From positions 1,184,735 through 1,248,734 of the forward strand of contig NC_057016.1 in assembly GCF_000002595.2 (NCBI RefSeq): a DNA stretch of 64,000 nucleotides, read 5' to 3'. The DNA comes from Chlamydomonas reinhardtii. Its lineage: Eukaryota > Chlorophyta > Chlorophyceae > Chlamydomonadales > Chlamydomonadaceae. Every line of letters starts with the position of its first letter. Position 1 is the first letter of the stretch. The notes below the pieces were generated by a model, which saw nothing but the letters and a program-made list of their open reading frames with translations, ran no database searches and had not been told where the DNA came from. A program made the position numbers and the translations under genes. Shown here piece after piece: positions 1 through 11,419 of the stretch.

Positions 1-51
1 CCTCCACCTCCCCCTCCCCTTCATCTCCCCCTCCTCCCCTCCCCCCTGCAG

Positions 52-2196
52 CCGTGCTCAACAGCTTCCTGGAGCAGGAGGGTCTGCTGTGTGAGCAGTT
101 GGGCGGGCTGTGCCGCGACGCCTCCTGGCTAAAGAGCTACATGGTGGCGGGGCTGGTGGCAGCCAAGGAGGCCATGCAGGTGCGGGCGGGGCGGGAGGAA
201 GGTGGGGGGGGGGAGAGGGGGTAGGAGTTCGTGTGGATAACGGTGTGATTGGATCAGGAGTCTGAAGTGCCGACGTCCAGGGGGGAAGGGAGCGTGTGGC
301 GTGTGTATGGAGAGGGAGGGAATCAGGGTTGAGTAATGAAAGGTAAGAGCGAAACGCCATGTACGCGTATGCTTTTGTTCGGAGCAGGACAGGCGTCCGA
401 TTCCCGTGCGTGGCTTGCGAACAACATCTTCCCTCTCCCGGTCTCCCCCTCCCTCCCCCCCCTCAGTCCGCCACCTACTACCTGGGTTCCACCAAGCAGC
501 CAGTGCCCGGCCACCCGCCGCCGCAGCCGCACGGCCTGATCGAGGGAGCGGCGGCGGCGGCCGGCGCCGCCGTCAGCGCCGTCACGGGCCGGGGCGCCGC
601 CGCCGCGCGTGTGCCGGGCGGTCCCGTGGCGAGCAACGAAGCGCTAATCCGCGTGATGCCCAAGGCAAGTTGAGGCGTTGATGTGTGTGTTTGATGCCTT
701 GTGGTGTATGTAAATGCGTTGTGGTGTAGGCAAGCTTTGTGGCGTGATGTTGGTGGATGTGGATGTGTATTGGTGGTGGTGATGGCGATGAATGCCAAGT
801 TGTGTTCGGTGGCAGTTGGCGACGCAACGGTACATGGCGCCAGGGCGGCAGGGGGTGCAGCTGAGGAGAGCGCCGGGGAGTTAGTATGGTATTGCAACGT
901 GCCCTCCCGTGCACCCCATGCAACCTTGTCCCTGCACACCAGCACACACGCCTCCCTCCCCAGCCCCACCTCGCCTCCCCCACCTCCCACCTGCGCCCCC
1001 TGATCTCCCACCCACCCCATTCCCACCCCACCCCCCACACCCCCACCCCCACCTGCCCCCACCCATCTTCCACCTCCCACCTGCCCCCCCCCCTCCCACN
1101 NNNNNNNNNNNNNNNNNNNNNNNNNNNNNNNNNNNNNNNNNNNNNNNNNNNNNNNNNNNNNNNNNNNNNNNNNNNNNNNNNNNNNNNNNNNNNNNNNNNN
1201 NNNNNNNNNNNNNNNNNNNNNNNNNNNNNNNNNNNNNNNNNNNNNNNNNNNNCTCCCACCTGCCCCCCATCACCCACACCCACCCCACCTGCCCCTCCCA
1301 CCCCCACCCCGCCGCAGTACCTGCTGGACCGCCCCACCCGCGCCGTGGCCCTGGAGCGCCTGCGCGGGCGGCTGGGGCGCGACGGCCTGCACGCACACCG
1401 GGCTGTGGCGTCGCCGCTGGAGCTGCACGCGCGCGGCGACGTCAGCGGCCGGGAGCTCGTGCCGCCGGTGCGGCGCGGCGCGGCGGACAGGTGCGTTGCG
1501 TGCGTTGCGTGCGTACTGGTAGTGTGGTGTTTTGTGTGTGTATGTTGGTTGCGGGTATCGGGTGGGTGGTGTCTGTGCTGCGTGTGCCGTCCGGCGGGCA
1601 CCCAGGACCAGCACCTGACAGCTCGCATGACACTGCGCGGCGGATCCGGGGCCCCTTACCGGGGTGGGCGGATCCATCTGCAGTTGCTTGCTGTTTTAGA
1701 CTTTTAGTTTTAGTGCACGCGTACCCCCCCCCCCCCGTGCCACTCCGTTGTCAAGCATCGGCCACGCTCTCGTCGCTCTATTGCATTGGGTTTGGTTTAG
1801 TTTGGGCTGGTATCTACAACCCCCCCCCCCATCCTCACCTCCGCCTCCTCCCCCCCTCCGCCCATCCCGACCCACCCCCGCCTCATCCCTACCCACAGGC
1901 CGCTGGGTGCCCACACCGAGTCCCTCCTGCCCCACACCGGCAGTGCAGGCGGCCGCGCCGCCGCCGCCGCCGGCGGCCCGGCGGGCGCCGCCGGGATGGC
2001 TGAGATGGCGGCTTCGCCCGCCGGCCCCGCCGCCGTGTCGGGTGCGGGGCTGGGCATGGAGGATGAGGTGGTGCCCGGGGGGGCGGGCGTGGGGGGCGTG
2101 AAGGGAGTCACAGGCGCAACCACCGGCCCAGCCACGCCGGCCAAGCTGGCGCTTGTGGGAGACACGATCCTGCCGGTTGGCGTGGGGGCGGTGTGA
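52..2196 (+). CDS. 3' part of an unrecognised gene, last four exons
   Basis: I do not recognise this protein. Four exons join in one frame: 52-179, 467-664, 1318-1490 and 1899-2196, ending in TGA. The visible part has about 231 residues. It begins with a helical stretch (VLNSFLEQEGLLCEQLGGL, then SYMVAGLVAAKEAMQ). A segment starting ATYYLGSTKQPVPGHPPP follows, then an Arg-rich block (RAVALERLRGRLGRDGLHAH) and an Ala/Gly-rich tail. No known motif is visible. The donor after 664 reads AAG then GCAAGT, so intron 2 is of the GC-AG type. That intron also holds a run of N at 1100-1252, so a small exon could be hidden there. The start lies before the window. The frame is well supported because all junction phases agree; the function is unknown. 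Confidence 0.6.
1100..1252. other. assembly gap (153 N)
   Basis: An unbroken run of N sits in a C-rich low-complexity intron (CCCACC-type sequence on both sides). The gap probably reflects a collapsed simple repeat. Any open frame running through it is meaningless. Confidence 0.99.
1773..1821 (+). repeat. 49-nt intronic repeat, copy 1
   Basis: This segment of the last intron of the first gene is the exact reverse complement of 53068-53116, which lies in an intron of the chlorophyllase-like gene. A short diverged copy occurs near 47436-47470 in the ABC1K gene. It is followed by a run of C. It looks like a fragment of a dispersed repeat family. Confidence 0.8.
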
Positions 2197-3896
2197 GCGA
2201 GAGGCGGTTTGGAATGGGGCGAGGCGGAGGACGGAGTGAGGAGGTCCAGGAGGAGGAGGAGGAGAAGGGGATGAGATATGGGTAGGTGGAAGGTTGATGG
2301 GAGCATGGCCGCGGGTCGTATGCAGCCATGGTGGGAGTGCTTCTTGCCTTATGCCATGGTGGGGGTGCTTCTTGCCTTGTGCCTCGGAATGACGGCGGGA
2401 TGACGAGGGCGAGGAACATGAAAGTTGGTTGTGACAGCGAACTAGTGTGGCAGGTAGTGCCGAACACATGGGATGGGGCTGCCAGGAAGGCCGCTGAGAG
2501 GGCATGAAGGGCGGGGAGCGTCCAGAAAGGGTGGCGCGGGCTCACGCGTGTGGCGCACCCCACCCCTGACCGGTCTGAGTCGTCTTCAGCGTCTGAGCTG
2601 TGGGGTGGAGGTGGACTGATGAATTGGGGCGCCATGGAGACGGGGGGGGGAGCGGTTCGGGGGAGGGGGCCATCGCAGATGTTGAGTTGCGTTGTTGACG
2701 TTTGTGGGCCTTCAATGGTGGCGGCTGACCAAAATGGGCAAAGGCCGAAGTAAGCCGCCTTCAAAACTCGCGCAGTTGTCAATCCACAATACGGAGGGCT
2801 GCCCTGGACACCCCTGAACTTTACCTTCAGAAGCCGCGCTGCACGGCCACTCAAACGCTAGTGCTTTACCACTGAGGTCTTTCAGGGGCGCAAGAGCCGC
2901 GAGTCCATCGAGAATGCTAGTGGGCTCGGCGCAGACTCTCCGCCAAACACCCCGCATACCGTGCTGTTTGGCGCCTCCGCTTGCGCACGAGCCCTCGACA
3001 CACCGCGCCACTAGGGTTGTCGAAACCCACCGTGACTCACACAGCGGTGTGCCGCCCCTGACTAGCAACCGATAAAGCACTGTGACTGCCATATTGTTTT
3101 CCATCGCTTTCACTGTCGCCGCTGCGCAAGGCCAGCCGCGCACAAAAGCGCGAAATTTTTGGCGCAGGGAAAAGCGTCGTTGTCTACGTTTGACAAGCCT
3201 TTATGTTATGAGCAATACAGCGATCTACTGGAACGAGCCGCAATTACCCACCATAGCGGCATCCTTTTACTCCAGTCAACTAGGGCTTTGAGGCACGCGG
3301 CAATTTTGCTCGACAACAAAGAGCGCGAGTGTTCCCGAACCTTAAACGCACAGATTATGATTAATGCAAGAATTGGCATACATCACCTCAAATCTCGGCT
3401 TCGCAAAAAGAGCGTTGCGAGCCAACGCACAGCCCGACTCGGCGCACGCACCCTCGCTCCCGCTTCCTTGCTAGTGCATTTGAAAGCCCACAGACACTAT
3501 TTTCAGGCCGAATACGCGCTGCGAGGAGCTTCCAGGCGACTTTCTCGCCGCATGAGCACACGTGCGCTGTACGGCACCATGGGGGGCCTCGCTTCTGTTT
3601 CCACTGTTCACGCGCGTTCAGTTGTGGCCGACAATAACCAATTCTTGATAGTAACCAGCCTGGTCGCGTTCAAGCGCAGGTGAGCACATGTTGCTGCGGA
3701 GCGCGAGCGCCGCTGTTGAATCGCGAGCAAGGGTTTGTGGTCACGGCGGCTTGGCCGCTGCATGCGCGCCGAGCGTCTGCTCAGTTGATAGATGTCATGC
3801 TCATGAGCATCGCGACAGTCAGCACCGGTGGAGAGCCTCTTCGGCGACCACAAAAACTGATGGAAGTTCTCGCGCGTCTTGGTCGCAGGCACCAAA
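2197..3896. other. intergenic region with a 28-nt tandem duplication
   Basis: This is the 3' flank of the first gene and the presumed promoter and 5' UTR of the ammonium transporter. It holds a 28-nt unit present twice (2325-2352 and 2353-2380, two mismatches). A tRNA-A-box-like string lies on the minus strand at 2862-2876. The open frames here lack codon bias and known motifs, so I do not call a gene. Confidence 0.6.
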
Positions 3897-6814
3897 ATGG
3901 CGGACGAGATGGATCCCATGACGGCCTGCATCACCGCCCTTACGGATGCTGCTATGACAACTGCGCAAGCGACGGCGCTGTGCGGGCAGTTCGCGTTTGC
4001 CGCGGACAACAGTGACCTGAGCGACCGGCTCGATCAGACGAACCAGGGCCTGAACACCCTCTACCTGGTATCATGTGGTGCTCTGGTGTTCGTCATGCAC
4101 GCTGGCTTTGCGATGGTGAGTCGCCGCGGTTCGCGAATCCCTCTCGCCGCTCTCGATTGACCGCCGCTTCCACGGCTTTCCTTGCGTGCAGCTCTGTGCC
4201 GGTGCTATCCGCTCCAAGAATACCAGTAAGTTTCGCTTGAGTCGCTGACTAACGCGTAGATTAGCTTGCAAACATGCTTTCGAAACTTCACCGGCTTGCA
4301 CAGCGTGTCGGTTACGCACACTGCGAAGCTAGGCATGCAGCTTGGAAGCACATGCGACATTTGGGTCTCAGCTTGCTCAGCTGCAGATCAAACGACTCTC
4401 TCAATCGTACGCAGCACATGCTTGCCCCGTGGCAACCCGGCTGACACCGCCGTGCGGCGCCGTAACCTGTCTGACCCACTGCCTTCCGCGCCTGCCTGTC
4501 TCGCAGTGAACATCCTGCTCCAGACTGTCATGGACGCCGCCGTGTCCGCCGTCGCCTTCTACATCCTGGGCTACGGCTTCGCTTATGGCATTGGCAACAA
4601 CCCCAACGGCTTTGTGAGTGCTGCTGGTTGGACGGGCGCTTCCGCGTCGCTTCCTTGCGTGCATGCCGGCCGCAATGCGCCGCATGCCTCACCATGTAGC
4701 ACCCCATAGCGCTGGGTGCCGCCAGCCGGCTCTGTCAGCCGGCCGTTCCTCCGTTTCATCTAAGCATCACGCTATCATCTTGCGCGCCTTCTGCATTTGT
4801 CTAACTCATCCGCGCCGCACCCTGCCGTCCTCCCCCACAGATCGGTGACTCTCTGTTCGGCCTGTCTCGCTGGGTGTCCCACAGCTCGAGCTCCGACGCC
4901 GGCGCCAACTGGCAGGCCTGGTTCTTCCAGTGGGCCTTCGCTGCCACCGCCACCACCATCCCCGCCGGCGCCGTGGCTGAGCGCCTCAACTTCAACGCCT
5001 ACCTCAGTGAGTGGGCGCGCCCCGCCTCTGAAGCCGCGAGCCCTGCGCCCTGCAGCCTTTGCAGCCCTGAGCCCCCGCGGTCCAGCATGTGCCAGGCACT
5101 GTCGGTGCACAAGATCGCGCACCGTGTGTCGTCTGCTGTCGTAGACTCGTGTCACTGTGGCCTCCGTCCTCCATTCTGCACCCGGGCAGCTAGAGAGAGA
5201 TCCTTTCCGCCTGTCCACGCTCACTCGGCAGCCACTGACCCTGCCTGCACCCCTGCCCTGCCCCTCCCCGCCCCGCCCCTCCAGTCTACTCGTTCTTCAT
5301 CTCCGCCTTCGTCTACCCCGTCGTCGTGCACTGGGTGTGGGCTGCCGAGGGCTGGCTGGGCTACGCGCGCTTCGGCGGCTACAGCCACCTCTTCCGCTCC
5401 GGCATGATCGACTTCGCCGGCTCGGGCGTCGTGCACATGACTGGTGGCCTGGCCGGCCTGGCTGGCTGCATCATGGTGGGCCCCCGCATGGGCCGCTTCG
5501 ACTCCAACGGCCAGCCCGTGGAGATGCCCGGCCACTCCGCCACCCTGGTCGTGCTGGGCACCGTGCTGCTGTGGTTCGGCTGGTACGGCTTCAACCCCGG
5601 CTCCCAGCTGATCATCAACTACACCGCCTCCGCCGCCGTCGTCGGCCGCGCCGCCGTCACCACCACGCTCTCCGGCGCCGCCGGCTGCCTGTCCTGCCTG
5701 CTCACCGCCTTCCTCCGCCACAAGGCCTGGGACCTGGTGTCCGGCTGCAACGGCGCGCTGGTCGGCTTCGTCTCCATCACCGCCTCCGCCAACGTCGTCG
5801 AGCCCTGGGCCGCGCTCATCGCCGGCCTTGTGGGCGGCTGGGTGTTCGACGCCGTGTGCCTGCTCTTCCTGAAGCTGCGCATCGACGACCCGCTGTCGGC
5901 GGCGCCCATGCACGCCTTCTGCGGCGCCTGGGGCGTGTTCTTTGCCGGCCTGCTGGCCAAGAAGGAGTACATTTGCGAGTCCTACGGCCGCGACTGCGAG
6001 GGCTACGTCGCCGACGGCCTGTTCTATGTGGGCGACGGCCGCCTGCTGGCCTCGCAGGTAGGAGCGTTGTGTGTGTGATTGTGTGTGATTGTGTGTGTGT
6101 ATGCTACCTGGGCGTGTGTAAGTGTTGTGGGTGGAGGCCGCCCGAGCGTTTGCGTGGACCTGGTTCGCAGGAGTGTGCTCAGCCCAAGCCTGCACCACGC
6201 TCAGTAACCTATAAGGTGCTGCTATACCATAAACCTCTCCTGACCTCCATTGCGCCACCTCCCTCCATGCACGCAAACCTGCAGGTGATCGGCATCATCT
6301 CCATCTTCGCCTGGGTGTTCGGCCTGATGCTGCTGCTGTTCGGAGGCCTCAAGGCCGTGGGCCTGCTGCGCATCAGCGCCGAGGAGGAGCAGGCCGGCCT
6401 GGACGTGTCCAAGCACGGCGGCTCCGCCTACAACTACGACCACGGGCTCGGCAAGCCCGAGAAGGCCCAGGTGTGTGTGGTGAGCAACCGCTGCTTGCTG
6501 ATGCGTGCATGTGTGTGTGCGCGTGTGTGTGCGGGATTGCAGGGCACGTGTGTTGGGTTTGTGTGTGGGTCTGCATGTGTGCAGGGCAAGACGTATGCGC
6601 GGGCCTTGGATGTGAAGGAAGGATACATGTGACGGGCGTGTGGTGCGGGGTGTCAACATACGGGGTGACACGGTGAAGCGCTTCATGATCTGGGTCGGGG
6701 CGGTGTTTTGGTGAGGTGAGGTAGCATTCATGATCCTCGTGCCAAGCTGCAGGTTGACACCTCTCTTGTGTCTGTGCGTTCCCGCCTTTCCCCTTGCAGG
6801 CTCTGGGCCTGTAA
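3897..6814 (+). CDS. AMT4: AMT1-family ammonium transporter
   Basis: This is an ammonium/methylammonium permease of the plasma membrane. Exons are 3897-4115, 4192-4225, 4507-4613, 4841-5006, 5285-6057, 6285-6470 and 6800-6814, giving 499 residues, normal for plant-type AMT1. The family signature DFAGSGVVHMTGG lies near residues 218-230. The two pore histidines are visible as His226 (GVVHMT) and His385 (PMHAFCG). Hydrophobic segments run from about residue 55 to 455, followed by a hydrophilic tail. The start is the first ATG in frame (ADEMDPMTACI follows). The last exon adds only four residues. Family assignment is very safe. The paralogue number AMT4 is a tentative recollection of a locus near core histones and was not verified. 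Confidence 0.92.
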
Positions 6815-8419
6815 GCGTCCTCCGCTGTCACATCGTAACTGCGCCGTTGCGCTTGCGACTTTGGTCGAGAACGGACGTTGCGGCGGCTGAGTGGAGGCTC
6901 GCACAGCTGCCGGTGTGTTTTGTGGCCTAGGTATGCCCGAGGCCCCGGTGTGCTTGCGCCCCCCCCCAAGAAAAGGAGGAGTCGGACGATGTACTGAGTG
7001 CACACCTTGCCACTGCCAGGGCGTGGAAATGCTGTAGGGGCGGTGCGAAGCGATGCCTGGTATCACACTAGGGATTCTAGGGGGGACATGTGCATGTGTG
7101 TGCGCGCAATTGCTGGGCGGGGACTGTGTTATTGTGTGTTCGGGAGGTTAAAAGGAGTGCTTAAGTAGTTGTCGGCACCTATAGCTGCAGTACCAGTAGC
7201 CTGCTGGGCTCCCCATCCCACATACATGTGAGCTTTTAAGCACACGCAGAGGGTTCGCATCGCATCAGTCTCGCACTGTTCGGAACGGGCCATGCTTAAC
7301 CTTCTTGAAGCACGTGCGCCGTTTCGTGCATGTTCTGGGCTGAGTGAGCGGCTTTCACGCATGATCATTACCAACAGCAATTGGACTTTCTGCTCATGGA
7401 GCCGGCAGATCGGACGCAATACTTGACCACACACACGCCGGCAACTTGTGCCCTATATGGCCTGGGCGAGTTGAACGCGCAAGGAGGAGTTGGGCGCGAG
7501 AGAGGATCTGAGGCCGACATGACAACGCACATTGTTTTACTAATGGGACTGTACGTAAAGAACTTTTTGAGTTGATGGTATATCCGGGGATTTTGGAGTG
7601 CAGGAGAGGGTGCTCAGATGGAAAGCACACGCGGGGCCTCTCAACGTGTCATGAACGACACATGATTGCAAGGAATTGTGTCAGGGGGCATCTTGGAGAA
7701 AGGGCGTGGCGGGAGATGCCGGGCTTCTAGACCAGGGATGTATATAACTCTGTGCGGTTGTTGCAACGGTGCTTGAGGCTTGGACCGTAATGTTGCGGCT
7801 GAAAAGGAGGAGTCCACACAGGGCGTCAGACGGCCGGAAAACTTGTTTCACTCACGCGCGGCGCATACCTGCAGCGCATGCGAAGCGCACAGTCTGCCGT
7901 CCAAAGATTTTGATCAGCATTGTAAGCACTGTCTATGATTCTTTCCAGTCCTTCCCGGATACGAACCTCTCACCAAACACTCCACTTTGATCCAGGGGTT
8001 CTTCTACTCTTCTTTTGATCCAGGGGAACCCCTGCTTTGATCACTCAGCACACTGGGGTCGGGTGACACGAGAGGGGGCGCACGGCCACGCGGCTCGCAT
8101 GAGACGCGGTCAGGCCGCTCAGGCGGAGCTGACCCTTTCTTGCTGGACAGGCCGTGTCGACCTGCACAGCTGCTGTGCTGCACGCGTCTTCGGGTAGGAA
8201 TGCGGTATGGGGAGTTGGGAGCGCCTTGGCCATGTGCTCGTGCCATAGACGCAAACAGGCGCACGTGCGGCATGCCCCGCACTCCCATGAAAGGCCAGTA
8301 CGGTAAGCAATTTCACAACATGTAGGCTTCGTCACTTGCATTCACGTCAGGGCATCCAAAGCCGCCACCTCGTCTGGCTCTGCAGACGGCAGTTTAGGCC
8401 ACGCCTTCCCCGTGCACTG
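6815..8419. other. intergenic, convergent 3' flanks
   Basis: This is the 3' flank of the ammonium transporter (+) and of the F-box/LRR gene (-). A TGTAA poly(A) signal for the transporter is possible at 7921-7925. Near 7988-8041 the string TTGATCCAGGGG occurs twice, with an 8-bp inverted repeat (AGGGGTTC and GAACCCCT). No convincing gene was found. Confidence 0.5.
7921..7925 (+). terminator. candidate TGTAA poly(A) signal of the ammonium transporter
   Basis: TGTAA is the usual poly(A) signal of volvocine algae. This is the first plausible copy after the transporter's stop codon apart from one overlapping the stop itself. It would imply a 3' UTR of about 1.1 kb, which is long but common in these algae. 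Confidence 0.35.
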
Positions 8420-11382
8420 CTACTCCAGGTCTCGACCCCGCACGGGCTTGATCAGGCACAGCGGCAGCCGCGCCTGCAGCCGCCGCATCCACGCCTCCGC
8501 ACCCAGCTGGCACGCCGCAACCTCCTCCTCCTCCTCCTCATCCAGCGCCCTGCCCCGGCCCACCACCTGCACCACCCGACGCACCCAGCCGCCGCCCCCA
8601 ACCCCACCGCTACCGCTGCCACCACCGCTGCAGCCACCACTGTCCGTGCCGGCGCCACCCATGCCTGCGCCATCACCCATGCCGCCCAAGTGCACCCGCG
8701 CCCCGCCAGCCACTCCACCTCCCCCCGTCGTGCCCGCGGCAGCGCCGCCGCTGCCGCCGCCACTGCCGCCGCCGCTACTGCCGCCGCTACTGCCGGCCAC
8801 GGCACCCGGATGGCTAGGCGCAGTAGCCGGGCTGCGGGTGCTGCAGCCGGCGCCGAGCCGCACCAGCGCCTCCAGGCCGGCGGCACTGCGCGGCATGACG
8901 TGGACGCGTGCAGGAGGCAAGGCAGGCAGCGCAGGACAGCAAGTCAGCAAACCGTTCAGCATGATGTTTTTACCAGACTGCAGTTACTGAGCCAGCTGCG
9001 CGGAGGCATGCAGTGATGCAGGGTCTCTGCATTTGGAATCTCTGGTCTCTACACTCATCCAGGCGGTGAACGCGGTGGCTCCTCAGCCTTGCGCGCACAC
9101 GAGGTGCGAGCGCGACGCACGTGCGCCCTGAGCAAACCAACACCCCGCCAACGCCGACCCCATGCATGACGTATCGTACACACTCGCGGGAGTCACCCAT
9201 GCGCACCTGGTCACACCACCGTGCAGCACCAGCATCCGCAGGCGCGGGAAGTGGTCCTGGCCCTGGCGCTGGCCCTGCACGGCCTCGCTGTGAGAAGACG
9301 AAGCTGCGTCGCCAGCCGCCTCCTTCGCCAGCGCAAGTAGCAACAGCTCCTGCGCCTCCTCCTCCCCTCTGAGCCGCCCGGCACCGCCGCCTCCGCCTTC
9401 ACCTCCCGCTGCGCCCACGCCCACGCCCCAGCAAAAAGACTGCAGCCGCGGCAGGCGGCGCAGCCCGCTCACCAGCATCTCTGCGGCCGCGGCGCCGTCG
9501 TGGCCACCCGCGTGAGACAGCACGTCGTGCGGCGCCGCCGGGCACGACACGCACAGCACGGCCAGCGAGCTGCCCGCCACGTCCGCAAGCGCCGCCAGGT
9601 CAGCTTCCAACAGCTCCGCAGCCGCAGCCGGCGTGACGGAGGCCGCGCTGGCGGCGCCGGCTGCTGCCGTACTGGCTGAGCCCTGGTTGCGGGCGCGACT
9701 GCGCGTGGCGCCGGCGGGACCCGAGCCTGGCGCGGCTGCAGCTGCTGCTGGTGGTGCTCGGCGGGTTCTCAGGCGTGAGGCGGCCCCCCGGGCCGCGGTG
9801 CCAAGAGCGCCGCGACCTGGCCCGTTGTCCTCTGTGCGGTACTGCAGCGTTGGCGGGGCCAAGGCGCCGGCGCGGCCGCGGTAGCGCGGCGGCCTCCAGG
9901 CGGGCGTGTCAGCGGCGCAGCCCAGCGGCGCGAGTGTGCTGCAGTGGCTGAGCGCCAGCTCCTGTAGGCAGCTACAGCCGGCGGCCGGCAGTAGCGCGGC
10001 CAGCGGCGGCAGGTGGCAGGACAGCGCCGTCAGGTGGCGCAGCCGCGGCAGCAGCGGCGGCCGCTGCAGCTGATGCTGGGCACGATCAAGACTTTGGCCG
10101 CCCGATGCTCCGGCCTGCGACGGCTCCTCGCCCTCCGTCGGCTCCCGCGTCTTTCCCGCTGCGACTGCCGCTGCTGCCGGCAGCTGCAGTGTGGCGAGGG
10201 CCAGCTGCAGGGCCTCCAGGGAGCCAGGCAGCCAGCTCAAGTCCAGCAGGACTGGGGGTTGGGAAATGCGTCGCTTGCGTGTCAAAAGAGCACAGCATCA
10301 CAGCACAAGCCTCGCTTGACATGTCCGCGCCCGCACCGTCCCAAAGCAATGCCCGCTCCTCACTGGACATGTTTTCATAAGCCGTCACCCTCTCTTCCCC
10401 CCACCCCACAAACCCGCACACACAAACGCACCTGGCACGTCGAGCTGCAGCGTCCGCAGCCCCGACAGCAGCTGCAGCCGCGGTAGCGCCGCGGCGGCAC
10501 ACCGAGGCCACACGCCGCCGCCGCCCAGAGCAAGCCCGCCGGCCGCCCCGCCCCTTCCCTGCTGACCCGCCGCTCCCTCCTCCTCCTCTTGCTCCTCGTC
10601 CGCCTCCTCCTCCTGCTTATCATTGCGGCCCACGCAGTACATGTGCTCCAGGCCCTCATCCTCCGCGTCTTCATCCTCTTCCTCCTCACTGCGCGAGTCC
10701 ACTGGCTGCCCGTACAGCTCGTATGGGTGGAAGCCGCGCAGCCGCAGGCTCAAGTGCTCAAGTTGCGGCTGTAGCTGCGACTGTGCCTGCCCCGGCGGCT
10801 GTGGCTGTGTGCCTTCTCCCGCGGCCTGGGCTGCTGCTGGTGGCGGCTGCAACCATGGCAGTGGCAGTATCACATCCAGCCACTGTGGGCAGCTGGCCTC
10901 CAACGACAGCGAGGTGAGCGAGGGCAGCTGTAGCAGCTGGGCCAGATAGTCACAGCTGTAGCTGCTGCTACTGCCGCTACCACTACTACTGCCACCAGGC
11001 CCAGTGCCGGCGGCTCTAGCACGACCAGCCGCCGTCGCCAGGGTGGCGCCCGCGGCACGGCCCACTGGTACGGCAGCTGCTGCTGCTACAGCGGGCGACG
11101 CCGCCGAGCCTCCCGCCTCTGCTGCTACTGCCGCTCCTGCTACCGCCGCTCCTGCTACTGACTCCGGCCGGCCGCGGCTGGCGCGCCGGCGCCTTAACGG
11201 CCGCCGCTCCACGCCCCGCACTGCAAGCCGCTGCAGACCCGCCAGCGCCTCCAGCACCACATCCGGCAGCTCACCCACGGCGCCCACCTGGGGTAGCAAA
11301 TGTGATGGAATGCGTCCGAAGTCTCCAAACATCCCACATCATATCAACATACACACACGCACACACACACACATACACACAC

Positions 11383-11419
<37 letters not shown>

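Noticed and set aside
582-1628. Long minus-strand open frame of about 348 codons
   Set aside because: It runs through the N gap and through introns, and is antisense to three phase-consistent exons.
3159-3683. 174-codon plus-strand open frame before the transporter
   Set aside because: No motif, no codon bias, and it sits where the promoter and 5' UTR should be. It could be a real small gene but nothing supports it.
5157-6632. 491-codon open frame overlapping the transporter
   Set aside because: It reads the transporter's long exon in the wrong frame (Arg/Leu-rich) and continues into introns.
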